A DNA stretch of 44,317 bases, taken from positions 1 through 44,317 of the forward strand of contig JAUWJS010000007.1 of assembly GCA_030607575.1 (NCBI GenBank), in the 5' to 3' direction. Under the pieces are notes generated by a model that worked only from the letters and a program-made list of their open reading frames with translations, made no database searches and was not told the DNA's origin. The DNA is from Candidatus Heimdallarchaeota archaeon. Its GTDB lineage: Archaea > Asgardarchaeota > Heimdallarchaeia > Heimdallarchaeales > Heimdallarchaeaceae. Within the stretch, counting starts at the first letter, position 1. Every line of letters begins with the position of its first letter. Positions 17,291-26,744 of this stretch are shown one piece after another. Made by a program: the position numbers and the translations under genes.

Positions 17291-18541
17291 TCAGTCAACT
17301 GATTTTTCTATTTTTTTAACAGATGGGACTTTCTTATCTGTTAAATCTTTTTTTCCTTGCTTCTTTAGAGTTTCAGTTCCTTGAGTTGAATAATATCTTC
17401 CTTTCCAGGCGACTTCTTTACCGCGTAAACCAAAATAAATGGCTACTCCTATTACAATGAAATTAGCAAATTGTGTAATTGGGAAGAACAAAGCCAAATA
17501 CCACTTGAGATCTCCTCTCTTGCGCCAATAGAAGTAAAAAGTTGCAGCATATGCGAGATACAATCCTGTATTAACTATAATTCCAATTGTATAATTTGCC
17601 CAAATGAAATAAGATCCATTACTAAAGAATGATAGTATCATGAATGTTGGAGCTAGTAGAAAATAGATCAACCACAAAATCATAAAGAAGATTCTCCATG
17701 GAGTCAGAGTTACTATACCCCCCCAAATAGCTCTTCTAAATGCTCTGAAATACTGACCAAGGCCATCAGGATACATTCTAGTTTGAACTAAATTAGTTCC
17801 ATCTGTAAAGCTCAAACCTAGTTCTTTTTCTTTAACAAGTTTAGCTAAAGCAACGTCTTCAACTAAAGAACTACTTATCGCTGAATGACCACCTAGTTCC
17901 TCATATCCCTCTCTTGTGAATAACATGTATTGACCAGAAGCCATAAAGGAATTTTTGTTATATCTATTGTTTACATCCTCTCTAGGACCGCCACAGAGGA
18001 AACTAAGGAAATACAGATAACTTGGAAAGAACTCATAAAATCTGTAAGCTTCTAAATAAGGTAACATTGTAAACAATGCAACGTCAGACCCTAATAGATG
18101 GGAAACAGTGATTTTGAGAGATTCTGGTGCGTGTTTGGTATCAGCATCTGTAAACAAAAACACATCACCTTTTGCTTCCAAATAACCTACATGACACCCA
18201 TATGATTTACCTATCCATCCTGTTGGTAGGTTTTCATCTACTAAGACCTTAACTCCAAAAGATTTTGCTATTTTTACAGTTTTATCTTTTGATCCTCCAT
18301 CAACCACAAGGACTTCGTAATTAGGATAATCAAGTTTAGTAACACTACTCAGACATTTAGAGATATTATTTTCTTCTTCTAATGTTGGAACAATAACTGA
18401 TACAAATGGCAATTCATCATCCTTTAACTCAAGAATCTGCCAACTAGTCTTACTGTTTTGGACTAATACAAAGAAGTAGACGAAACAGACAATTACCAAG
18501 AACAAATATAGTGATTCAATTACCCAATGCACCTTTGTCAC
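17291..18541 (-). CDS. Membrane GT2 family glycosyltransferase (copy 1)
   Basis: 416 residues. An N-terminal membrane segment (residues 8-28) is followed by a GT-A domain with 'VSVIVPTLEEENNISKCLSS', 'VLVVDGGSKDKTV' and 'VFLFTDADTKH' (the DxD motif), then about four C-terminal membrane segments and a Lys-rich tail. This layout matches membrane glycosyltransferases such as the CrtQ/hopene-type group that modify lipids. The start is GTG at 18541. It is clearly paralogous to the next gene upstream; the N-terminal 'ESLYLFLVI...VLVQNSK' is nearly shared. The acceptor (lipid, carotenoid or polysaccharide) is unknown. Confidence 0.88.
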   Translation of the reverse strand: MTKVHWVIESLYLFLVIVCFVYFFVLVQNSKTSWQILELKDDELPFVSVIVPTLEEENNISKCLSSVTKLDYPNYEVLVVDGGSKDKTVKIAKSFGVKVLVDENLPTGWIGKSYGCHVGYLEAKGDVFLFTDADTKHAPESLKITVSHLLGSDVALFTMLPYLEAYRFYEFFPSYLYFLSFLCGGPREDVNNRYNKNSFMASGQYMLFTREGYEELGGHSAISSSLVEDVALAKLVKEKELGLSFTDGTNLVQTRMYPDGLGQYFRAFRRAIWGGIVTLTPWRIFFMILWLIYFLLAPTFMILSFFSNGSYFIWANYTIGIIVNTGLYLAYAATFYFYWRKRGDLKWYLALFFPITQFANFIVIGVAIYFGLRGKEVAWKGRYYSTQGTETLKKQGKKDLTDKKVPSVKKIEKSVD

Positions 18542-18641
18542 TCCAACATCAGTGGTTGCATTATAATTTAAACAGCTTATTTATATATTTTATTAACAGA
18601 GAATAATCAAATGTGAAAAAAGACGAGAATCATAGAAATAT

Positions 18642-19808
18642 TCATTTTGATGAACTCTTCTCTGCATCATAATATCTAGTTTTCCAAGATACTTTAATCC
18701 CTCTAAAACCATAATAGAAGGACACTAGGATTATTATTAGATTTATGAGCATTGTTATTGGATAAAATAGGAAAATGATGAAATTCCAGTTACCTTTCTT
18801 TCTCCAGTAAAAGTAGAGAATTATAGCATAAAGAAGATATAAGATTACATTGACGATTATTCCTATAGTAAAATTCCACCATAACCAATTGTCGGGAAAC
18901 AGTATATATCGTATTAAGAAATAGGGAGAAACAAGCATATAGATTATCCAAAAGATAATGAACATTAATCTGAATTTACTTAATAGCCAAAAACCCTCAT
19001 AAATTGCTTTTCTAAACCCTTTAAAGAAATCTGAAAATCTATTAGGATACATACGAGTTGAAACGAGAGTAGTTGATTCTTTGAAGTTTAATCTCATTTC
19101 TTTCTCTTTACACAATCGAGCTAAAGCTAGATCTTCAACTAATGATTTACTTACTGCTGCGTGACCGCCAATTTTGTAATAACTTTCTCGTGTAAATAGC
19201 ATATATTGCCCGCTTGCCATCACTGAATCCTTTGCATATGGATTATTGATATTGTTAATAGGCCCTCCTCCTAAGAAGCTTAAAAAGTAGAAGAAACTGA
19301 GAAGGAATTCATACCAACGTTTTGCACTCTGGAAGGGAAATAATGAAAACAAATCACTCTCAGTTGCTAACAAATGGTTAACTGTTGTTCTTAATGATTG
19401 AGGAGAATGACATGTATCCGCATCTGTAAACAGTAGTATATCACCCTTTGCTTCTTTATACGCAATTTGACACCCATATGATTTACCAATCCATCCTTTG
19501 GGAAGATGAGAGTCAACTATTATCTTAACTGAAAACTTCTTTGCTATTTCCACGGTTCTGTCTTGGGAACCACCATCTGAAACAATAATTTCCTTTCTTG
19601 GGTAATCTAGTTTTAGCAAGCTTTCAAGACAACGACCTATGTTATTTTCCTCTTCTAACGTGGGTACTACTATACTAACTAGTGGAAGATCAGCATCTTT
19701 AATCTCAATTGTTTGCCAACCATTCTTACTATTTTGGACTAGAACAATGAAGTATACTACACAGGCTATTACTAAAAAAAGATAAAGTGATTCTAACACA
19801 AAACTCAT
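18642..19808 (-). CDS. Membrane GT2 family glycosyltransferase (copy 2)
   Basis: 388 residues with the same architecture as its downstream neighbour: N-terminal anchor, GT-A domain with 'VSIVVPTLEEENNIGRCLES', 'IIVSDGGSQDRTVEIAKKF' and 'ILLFTDADTCHS' (DxD), 'SVMASGQYMLFTRESY' and several C-terminal membrane segments. It lacks the Lys-rich C-terminal tail of copy 1. About 100 nt separates the two genes, so they may form one unit. The tandem pair looks like an old duplication and probably adds two related sugars or acts on two related lipids; that is inference. Confidence 0.88.
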   Translation of the reverse strand: MSFVLESLYLFLVIACVVYFIVLVQNSKNGWQTIEIKDADLPLVSIVVPTLEEENNIGRCLESLLKLDYPRKEIIVSDGGSQDRTVEIAKKFSVKIIVDSHLPKGWIGKSYGCQIAYKEAKGDILLFTDADTCHSPQSLRTTVNHLLATESDLFSLFPFQSAKRWYEFLLSFFYFLSFLGGGPINNINNPYAKDSVMASGQYMLFTRESYYKIGGHAAVSKSLVEDLALARLCKEKEMRLNFKESTTLVSTRMYPNRFSDFFKGFRKAIYEGFWLLSKFRLMFIIFWIIYMLVSPYFLIRYILFPDNWLWWNFTIGIIVNVILYLLYAIILYFYWRKKGNWNFIIFLFYPITMLINLIIILVSFYYGFRGIKVSWKTRYYDAEKSSSK

Positions 19809-19946
19809 TATAGTACACTTCAGATAAAGAAGCTTCCAGCTTGTTTATAATTATTTTTCAGTGAGAAAAAGGGATATTTTGGAAATAAGTTTTCATTAAA
19901 ATAGAAATACCAAAATAAAAAAAACTAAAATAAAAAGGAAAGAAAA

Positions 19947-20924
19947 TTAAGTTGTTTGAATAGGACCTTCTGGAGTCATGTAAACTGTGTGCTCGTGCTG
20001 ACTCACAAATGAACCTGCAGTATCAGCAAGTACATGATATTGATAAAGTGCTCCTGCTTGAATTAATTCCCTGATCCCCATTTTAGCTCTTGCTGTACCT
20101 ATTTCTTTATAGATCCATCGAGTAGCCACTGGCATTCTGAAATATTCTTTATCTAATAATCTCCTTACTTGTTTAGCTGCGTCGGTTCTTAACGGAAATC
20201 TTCCTTCAGCCAACCTTACAATATTGAGTTTTGTTCGATCTTGTCCAGATTCTCCAGCTCCTGTTGTTGCGAATGTTTCTATGGCAAAAGCTTCATCTTG
20301 TAGAACTAGATTTCCTTTTCTACCAGATACATTAGGAATCGTTTTAGGTCCATGAACTCTATAAGGCATCAGAAGGTGACCAGATAGATCTTTAACAGTT
20401 GTAAAACCGTATCCTTCAATTATGTTAGCAATTAAATCACCAAGTTTGCCAGTATAACCTCCAACTCGGATTACCTTTACTGCAGTTTCAGTAGCTTCTT
20501 TACTGGCTTTAATCAGATCCTTATGAACATCATCAAAAGCTACAGTAAATGCGGTATCAGCAATAAAACCGTCATGATGAACACCAACATCAAGCTTTAC
20601 AACATCGCCTTCTTTGATAATTAATTCATCTTCCCAAGTACAGGTGTAGTGGGCTGCGTGATTGTTTATAGCAACATTTAGAGGAAATGCTGGTTTCATA
20701 CTTGCATCAGCAATCATCTTATCAGCTGTTTCACACAAATCTAAAGCCTTAATCCCAGGTTTAACCATTTCATTTAGTTTATGTAAAATGCTTTTTGCGA
20801 CATCTCCAGCCTTCTTATATTTCTCTAGTGGAGTTTCTTCCTCAACTTCTTCCACTTCTTCCTCGGCTTTTTCAGGAGTTTCCTTTTTGACTGCTGTTTT
20901 AGTCTTTTTTTCTTCGCTAGCCAT
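19947..20924 (-). CDS. map: Methionine aminopeptidase, type II
   Basis: About 325 residues from ATG 20924 ('MASEEKK'); the frame extends to 20954 but the extra ten residues look non-coding. The M24 metal ligands are visible: two Asp in 'VKLDVGVHHDGFIADTAF', His in 'SGHLLMPYRVHGPKTIPN', Glu in 'FAIETFATTG' and Glu in 'SQHEHTVYMTPEG'. The type II insert makes it longer than type I enzymes. It removes initiator Met from new proteins. An N-terminal tail of about 35 residues rich in Lys then Glu precedes the catalytic domain, recalling the charged extension of eukaryotic MetAP2. Confidence 0.94.
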   Translation of the reverse strand: MASEEKKTKTAVKKETPEKAEEEVEEVEEETPLEKYKKAGDVAKSILHKLNEMVKPGIKALDLCETADKMIADASMKPAFPLNVAINNHAAHYTCTWEDELIIKEGDVVKLDVGVHHDGFIADTAFTVAFDDVHKDLIKASKEATETAVKVIRVGGYTGKLGDLIANIIEGYGFTTVKDLSGHLLMPYRVHGPKTIPNVSGRKGNLVLQDEAFAIETFATTGAGESGQDRTKLNIVRLAEGRFPLRTDAAKQVRRLLDKEYFRMPVATRWIYKEIGTARAKMGIRELIQAGALYQYHVLADTAGSFVSQHEHTVYMTPEGPIQTT

Positions 20925-21031
20925 CAATTTCACCAGAATTGAAAAATATTCCAATTCTGTCTTTATAACTGTGACGCTTTATTCACTTTACAGATAAAAA
21001 AGAAAGAAAAAGAAGAAGAGGTATTATCCAG

Positions 21032-22831
21032 TTATGAAATTGGAATACCATAAAATATACACACAATTGCAGCTATGAATAGAGCTCCAGCGATTATCCA
21101 ACTGAAAATATTTTTATTAGAGCTGAATTTGGTGCTACCATCAAGAGTATACATTCTTTTGATCATAACCACAGGCCTTGGGGTTCGTCTATACCATCCT
21201 TCAATTGTAACTTGAGAACCAATCAGACGATCGACTCTAAAGAGAGCAGTAATCCATCTCATGAACCCAAATAAAGGATTATAATCTAAAGTTATAATTC
21301 CTGAAGGATCTTGTAGTACAACATCTTCGCTGAAATAGTAACCAGGTTGTCCTCTACCAATAATCGTTCCTTGCAAGTGAATTGGCTTTCCTCTAAAAGG
21401 GGATGCTTCTGCATATCCATCATCTAAAACATCAGTTACCGCACCCATTATAGAAATGAGAGGTATTTCCTCACTAAGACGTGGAAATTTAATTCTCGTT
21501 CTCCAAACCCATAGTAGTCCTGCTAAAGCAAAACCAGAACCAACACCAATCCACATCCAATTATTTGAGGTGAACTGAGAGAGTCCAAAAGCATAGAAAA
21601 TTGCTATCATTCCCGGTAAGATGAAGACTAAAGCAGGTGCGATATACATCAAGAAGAGATCAACCAGAAACTCATCCCATAATGATTCCCTTATTTGATC
21701 AACACCCAAATCTGGAAATGCTCTTTTCATATTCATTTCTTCGGCTAAATCATCAAGAGCAAGTAATCTTTTAGCAGCAAGTGGATGAGTAGACTGAAGT
21801 TCTAAGAAACCTCCCCAAGGACTTTCTAAATCCCATGCTGCAGCTTTCACAACCATATCTGGGTCAATATCACCAACTTGAGATTGGGCATAAGCGGTCA
21901 TTACTAAACCTTTAGCTGCATTAATATCAAAGATGTTTAATGATCTTGTAGCATTAGTAAAACCATATCTTCTGTAAGCTCTGGTTCTATCTCTTCTATC
22001 AACTTTTTTATCATTCATAGTTTGAGCATATTGAGCTTGAGATTGTACCATACCATAAGCAATTTTTACCAGTGCTGTTGAAAGTGCAGCAGGATTTCTG
22101 GTTTCTTCTCCAGAAAATCTATCTGCGTAATATTCCCTAACTCTACTAAGAAACATAACTAAAAACTGACTGATTATATAAAACAGATAAGAAATAACCA
22201 TGGTCACTATGGCAGCAGTAGCAATACCTGCAGCGGCTTTACTATCATCCCCACCAGAGATCAATCCTGCTCTCATAAAGCCTCGTGAAAATATATAGAA
22301 TGTGTAAAGAATCATTGGTACTGCAGCAGCAATAGTCATAAAGAGAAAATCTCGATGGGCAATATGTCCTAATTCATGAGCAACAACAGCTGTCTGTTCT
22401 TCTGGTGTTAAAAGATTAATAATACCATCTGACAAAACTAGCCTTGCATTCTTTTTAAAGCGTCCATATGTTAAAGCTGTTGGATTTTGATCGTGTATCA
22501 TTCCTACTTTTTTGATTGAAATCCCTTGCAATTGACTCTGATCTGATATAAATTGTGCCAAATGTGGAGGTAATTGCATAGGATCAATCCATGTCATTTT
22601 ATATAACCATCTGAAACTTAGGTCTAAAAGCCATGGAGAGATTAAAAACTGAATAAATATTATTGCAATTGCAACTATTATTGGTAAAAGAACTATTGAA
22701 AATGTTTGTGACACTACTGTTATTTCTCCAACGTAGAAGACTATTAACATAGTTCCAATTGCAACAGCATAAACTAAACCCCAGAGGAAAGCTAAAGTTA
22801 ACATCCCCCTGAAAATTATTCTGAATTTCAT
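21032..22831 (-). CDS. M48 family membrane metalloprotease (HtpX-like) with C-terminal OB-like domain
   Basis: 599 residues, about twice the length of HtpX. Two N-terminal membrane segments (residues 10-35 and 45-70) precede the protease domain: 'NPTALTYGRF', then H152-E153-x-x-H156 in 'VAHELGHIAHRD', and the third ligand in 'REYYADRFSG' after another membrane pair. Two more membrane segments occur around residues 390-450. The end, around 'IHLQGTIIGRGQPGYYFSED' and 'VTIEGWYRRTPRP', looks like an OB-fold and is followed by a last hydrophobic helix. It is likely a zinc protease for membrane protein quality control; the C-terminal domain is unusual for HtpX. Confidence 0.88.
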   Translation of the reverse strand: MKFRIIFRGMLTLAFLWGLVYAVAIGTMLIVFYVGEITVVSQTFSIVLLPIIVAIAIIFIQFLISPWLLDLSFRWLYKMTWIDPMQLPPHLAQFISDQSQLQGISIKKVGMIHDQNPTALTYGRFKKNARLVLSDGIINLLTPEEQTAVVAHELGHIAHRDFLFMTIAAAVPMILYTFYIFSRGFMRAGLISGGDDSKAAAGIATAAIVTMVISYLFYIISQFLVMFLSRVREYYADRFSGEETRNPAALSTALVKIAYGMVQSQAQYAQTMNDKKVDRRDRTRAYRRYGFTNATRSLNIFDINAAKGLVMTAYAQSQVGDIDPDMVVKAAAWDLESPWGGFLELQSTHPLAAKRLLALDDLAEEMNMKRAFPDLGVDQIRESLWDEFLVDLFLMYIAPALVFILPGMIAIFYAFGLSQFTSNNWMWIGVGSGFALAGLLWVWRTRIKFPRLSEEIPLISIMGAVTDVLDDGYAEASPFRGKPIHLQGTIIGRGQPGYYFSEDVVLQDPSGIITLDYNPLFGFMRWITALFRVDRLIGSQVTIEGWYRRTPRPVVMIKRMYTLDGSTKFSSNKNIFSWIIAGALFIAAIVCIFYGIPIS

Positions 22832-22900
22832 AATATCATGATAAAATGTGACACACTAGTATATATTGCTTTATTTTTGAAGAAAAAAGTTAAAGAGAAA

Positions 22901-24628
22901 TTAGTGTTTTCTCTTTCTTTTATAAACAAACGGAATTACAAAAACTAATGATAATAGAGAAATTAAGCTATAACTTGTTTTCTGAGGAGCACTAACTGTA
23001 AATATCACAGTATCATCAATTGCTTGAAAACCTATTGAGTCTTCAACTGTAACAATAACTGATACAACCTGCCCTTCTACGAAATCACCCATAGTTCCAA
23101 AGAAGGTGTTGTTGCTACCAATATCCTCTAAATCAATTATTCTTACAGTTCCATTATCTATGGATATCTCAGCTTCTGCACTTACTATTGTCCCAAATTC
23201 GTTTACTTTCACTTCAATAACATTATCTAATCCTTCTCTTGGTTCAGTAGGGTTGAGTGTTATTGTTGAAATCGAGGGGGCATACATATCTGGAAAAGAA
23301 AATGCTTCAGTTCTAGTACCATAAATAGATGAAAGAACAGATCCATCAGAAGCAAAACCAGATTCAATCCCTAGTAAATCTAGTGCGGTTGGAGCTATAT
23401 CTATCATGTCTATTCCACCTATTGCACTATTCCTAGCAATTCCTGGTCCTGCAGCTAAAAACACTCCTCTCATGTCGGTGTTATTATTGAGGTATCCATG
23501 CATTCCTAGATATGAACCACCAAAATTCCTAGCTCTTCCTGGTTCTAACCACACAGAGATATTTACACCTCTAGCTGGATTGTCAAGATTTATACTACTA
23601 TGCTCATCATTGACAAAGACAGCTTGAACACCATCTTGTCCTTTAAGATAGTCTGCAAATTCTTCTACTTTAGTTGTGTTTGTTTCTCCTATAAAATATA
23701 GAAACTCAAAAGCAGAATCATGTGCGATGTAGGGATCAAGTCCTGTATTTGCTACAGCATCTAAATAAAATGATTTTGTTTCTAAGAAATAATCATCGTC
23801 AGTCACAGCTGCCATACCATGGTCAGATTCTAATATCACAACAGTTTCTTCCAACAAACCAGCAGATTCTAATTTTTCAAAAAATGTTCTAAGAGCTACA
23901 TCAAGAGAAAAATCAATAACTTGCTTAATACTTGCTGAGTCAGGTCCAGTAGAATGACCAATACTATCAACACCTGGTAACCATGCATATACTAAACCTA
24001 TTTCAGGGTCATCTATCAGGGTATCTGCGACCTTATTTGCTATACCTTTATCAGTTCTTAAATTATTGGCACCAAACCAATCATAGTCAAAAAGATATGT
24101 TGGGGACATCCCCTCAAATTCAGTTCCAAAGTCAACATAAGGCCAAGCGAAAACTGCTGTTTTAATACCTTGTTCTTCTGCATGAATAACTGAAGGTTTT
24201 GTAGTCATAAGATGCAGACCTGTGTTTGTATCTCTATAAGGATCAGAAGCATCAGAGAATAGTGAATAAGCTTTCTCTGTTTCCCAGTCATAGAAAGTGT
24301 TTCCCAAAATCCCATGTTTATCAGGATGATTGCCAGTTATGATAGAAACATGGTTTACAGCAGTAACTGATGGGTCAGAAGGCACATTATAAGCTGCTGT
24401 TACGCCTTGTTCTTTTATCCATTCAAAGGAAGCAGCGTCTCCTGTTCTTGACCAGTAGTCATATCTGAAAGCATCCATACTAAAGATAACCACTCTACTT
24501 ACAGTATTTATTTCCTTTAGCTGAAGATCGGTTGATTCTTCTTCATATGCTGAAGTACTAGACATTGTAAGGACGGAAGAAAAAATAAGCAAAATCAAAA
24601 CAGAATTTACAATTTTTTTCGATTTCAT
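22901..24628 (-). CDS. Exported, membrane-anchored type I phosphodiesterase / nucleotide pyrophosphatase family protein
   Basis: 575 residues from ATG 24628 (TTG 24637 is also in frame). A signal peptide 'KKIVNSVLILLIFSSVLTMS' starts the protein and a hydrophobic segment plus 'YKRKRKH' ends it, so the enzyme faces outward on a C-terminal anchor. The alkaline-phosphatase-superfamily core is seen: 'VVIFSMDAFRYDYW' (metal Asp), 'PSVTAVNHVSIITGNHPDKH' (catalytic Thr as in NPP enzymes), 'LPGVDSIGHSTGP' (Asp and His ligands) and 'ESDHGMAAV' (Asp-His). A beta-sandwich-like region lies before the anchor. Substrates may be nucleotides or phosphodiesters outside the cell. Confidence 0.87.
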   Translation of the reverse strand: MKSKKIVNSVLILLIFSSVLTMSSTSAYEEESTDLQLKEINTVSRVVIFSMDAFRYDYWSRTGDAASFEWIKEQGVTAAYNVPSDPSVTAVNHVSIITGNHPDKHGILGNTFYDWETEKAYSLFSDASDPYRDTNTGLHLMTTKPSVIHAEEQGIKTAVFAWPYVDFGTEFEGMSPTYLFDYDWFGANNLRTDKGIANKVADTLIDDPEIGLVYAWLPGVDSIGHSTGPDSASIKQVIDFSLDVALRTFFEKLESAGLLEETVVILESDHGMAAVTDDDYFLETKSFYLDAVANTGLDPYIAHDSAFEFLYFIGETNTTKVEEFADYLKGQDGVQAVFVNDEHSSINLDNPARGVNISVWLEPGRARNFGGSYLGMHGYLNNNTDMRGVFLAAGPGIARNSAIGGIDMIDIAPTALDLLGIESGFASDGSVLSSIYGTRTEAFSFPDMYAPSISTITLNPTEPREGLDNVIEVKVNEFGTIVSAEAEISIDNGTVRIIDLEDIGSNNTFFGTMGDFVEGQVVSVIVTVEDSIGFQAIDDTVIFTVSAPQKTSYSLISLLSLVFVIPFVYKRKRKH

Positions 24629-24685
24629 ATGAGTCAAATATGATTCCTTTTGTGATAATATATCTCTTTCGCATAAAAGTAGAAC

Positions 24686-25351
24686 TTATTGAAGGTTATC
24701 GACAATTGGGATCAAATCATTCATGAATTCTACAGTATAATCTGGTTTGATTACTTTTCTTCTTGTCCCAGGAGCTCCTTCTGAGCCAAAATAAATAAAT
24801 TTGACTCCCGCATTCACAGCAGTTTCTGCATCAATCCAACTATCTCCTACAAATACTACATTGTTATTCTGAGTGGAAAATCTCTTCATTGTTATTTCCA
24901 AACCTTCAGGATGAGGTTTAGTTTTTTTTACATCGTCTCTAGTAAGTACAAAGTCAAAGTATTTCTGCAGATTATATTTCTCAAGACCATAGTCTGTTAA
25001 CTCTCTGGAGTTATTTGTAAAAATAGTTAATGTGTACCCTTTCTTCTTAAGGAATTCAAGTGTTTCATAAACGTCTTCATTGACTTTTGCATCTTCATAG
25101 CCTTCTTTCTCGCTTTTTACTATTATTTCCCAAGCTAGTTTCACTTTTGTATTAGTTTCATCGTTTCTTTCTATTAAATCAACCAGTTCAATAATTGATC
25201 TTGGAGAACCGACAATTTCCTCATATTGATTTTTACTTACGGTATCTTTCAAAATATGCCATATTTTCTGCCTTGTACCAAAATAATCAATCTTTGACTG
25301 AATTATTGTTCCATCCATATCAAAAACAACTAAAGGAAGTATTTTTGTCAT
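24686..25351 (-). CDS. HAD family phosphatase (Gph/PGP-like)
   Basis: 221 residues from ATG 25351 (GTG 25360 is also in frame). HAD motifs: I 'VFDMDGTII' (nucleophile and acid Asp), II 'TIFTNNS', III Lys in 'VKKTKPHPEGLE', IV 'VFVGDSWIDAETAVNAG'. A helical cap of about 70 residues follows motif I, as in phosphoglycolate phosphatases and related small-molecule phosphatases. Soluble. The substrate cannot be assigned. It is divergent from the helical-repeat gene at 25441. Confidence 0.88.
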   Translation of the reverse strand: MTKILPLVVFDMDGTIIQSKIDYFGTRQKIWHILKDTVSKNQYEEIVGSPRSIIELVDLIERNDETNTKVKLAWEIIVKSEKEGYEDAKVNEDVYETLEFLKKKGYTLTIFTNNSRELTDYGLEKYNLQKYFDFVLTRDDVKKTKPHPEGLEITMKRFSTQNNNVVFVGDSWIDAETAVNAGVKFIYFGSEGAPGTRRKVIKPDYTVEFMNDLIPIVDNLQ

Positions 25352-25440
25352 CTTTATCACTATGAGAGTTAATTCTGTATTTTTCTGCCTATTTTTATCT
25401 CTTTTTACATGAACAAAACAATAGCTACTTTTTTATTTTT

Positions 25441-26694
25441 GTGATTCATTATTATTTTGGTGTTCCTTTGAGTACAAAGAGTCTTGAATTCCAATTTTTA
25501 CATTATGAACCTGTCTATTCAAATCTAAAGACATCCTATGATGAATATTCTAAACTATATAATGAATTTAAAGAAGCAGGAAAAGATAATGTTTCATTCA
25601 AAGTTTTGTCATATTATTATGCTGGAATGCTTTATGTTGTTAAAGGAGATGAATTATTCAAAAAGGATAAGAAAGCTGATGCTCAAAAAAACTTTGAAGA
25701 ATCACTGAAGTTGCTAATAAGAGCAAAAGCTTCTAGAGGGAGAGAAGGAGATAAAATTTTCAATGAGATGGTTAAATGGATAAATTATTCTGAGGGAATG
25801 TGTCGAATTTGCAACTCATTTCTTGATTCAAACATAGAAAATCAAATTCAATCAGCAAAAGAAGCAATTAGTTTCTTTGAAGAATTTGCAGAAAATCGCA
25901 AAAGTGACAAGAATCCAATTGATGTGAGTGTTTCAAATTCAAGAATAAGTTATGCCAAATATCTCTATGAATTAAAACGTTCCGAGTTGATTAAAGATAA
26001 CACAAAAGAGTCAAAAAAACATCTTCTTTATGCAAGAAGAGAATTAATGAAAGCCAACTTTTTGTTTAAATCACTTGATGAAGAAATGGAAGATATGCAA
26101 AACAAGATAGATGAGATAACTAAATCACACATAGTCGGTAGAGCTGAATTATTCTGGGATCAAGGGACAGAGAATATAATCATAAGTAACTTCAATGAAG
26201 CCTTAAGGTTTTTTGCAATTGCATCCAAATATTATTCCAGAGCAAGTGTAATTTGCTCAAATTTTATGGAACAACGTCTGTACCTAGCTTTATCTCGAAT
26301 CACTCAAGCCAGTCAACTTGAATCTGAAGCTAATGAGCTCTATAAAAGAAAAGATAATCCAATAGATGCAAGTAGTAAGTTCAAAAAAGCAGTTGAATCA
26401 GTAGATATTGCTCTAGGTCTTCTATCAAGTATCAAAAGCGAATCACTTATCAAAAACATGACTGCTCAACGAGCTTTCTATGAAGCACTGGCCTCAGAAA
26501 CAGAGGGAATTGCTCTTTTTGATCAAGAAGATTTCAAAGATGCGTTATCAAAATTTGATGTAGCTATGAAAAGACTTGAAGAGACACACCTTTGTGCTTC
26601 AGAGGGTAATCTTGAACAGCTATTAGAGTTTGTTAGAACCGCTAAAAGTGAGGTTGAAGGATACATTTCCATGGCCCAAGCGATGTCCACATAG
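25441..26694 (+). CDS. Alpha-helical repeat protein of unknown function
   Basis: 417 residues with a GTG start. Composition and pattern are almost wholly helical, with TPR-like units such as 'SYYYAGMLYVVKGDELFKKD' then 'KKADAQKNFEESLKLLIRAK', 'FNEALRFFAIASKYYSRAS' and 'FKDALSKFDVAMKRLEETH'. No catalytic motif, no membrane segment. It is likely a scaffold or protein-binding protein; the family is not recognised. It ends just before the C/D box sRNA. Confidence 0.8.
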   Translation: MIHYYFGVPLSTKSLEFQFLHYEPVYSNLKTSYDEYSKLYNEFKEAGKDNVSFKVLSYYYAGMLYVVKGDELFKKDKKADAQKNFEESLKLLIRAKASRGREGDKIFNEMVKWINYSEGMCRICNSFLDSNIENQIQSAKEAISFFEEFAENRKSDKNPIDVSVSNSRISYAKYLYELKRSELIKDNTKESKKHLLYARRELMKANFLFKSLDEEMEDMQNKIDEITKSHIVGRAELFWDQGTENIIISNFNEALRFFAIASKYYSRASVICSNFMEQRLYLALSRITQASQLESEANELYKRKDNPIDASSKFKKAVESVDIALGLLSSIKSESLIKNMTAQRAFYEALASETEGIALFDQEDFKDALSKFDVAMKRLEETHLCASEGNLEQLLEFVRTAKSEVEGYISMAQAMST

Positions 26695-26707
26695 TGGATT
26701 ATCGAAA

Positions 26708-26717
26708 ACTTTAAACC
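26708..26717 (+). promoter_or_regulatory. TATA-like box before the C/D box sRNA
   Basis: ACTTTAAACC begins 13 nt after the stop of the helical-repeat gene and predicts a transcription start near 26738-26742, about 10 nt before box C. Confidence 0.35.
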
Positions 26718-26744
26718 AAAACTTGATTATTTTCTTTTGAGGAA

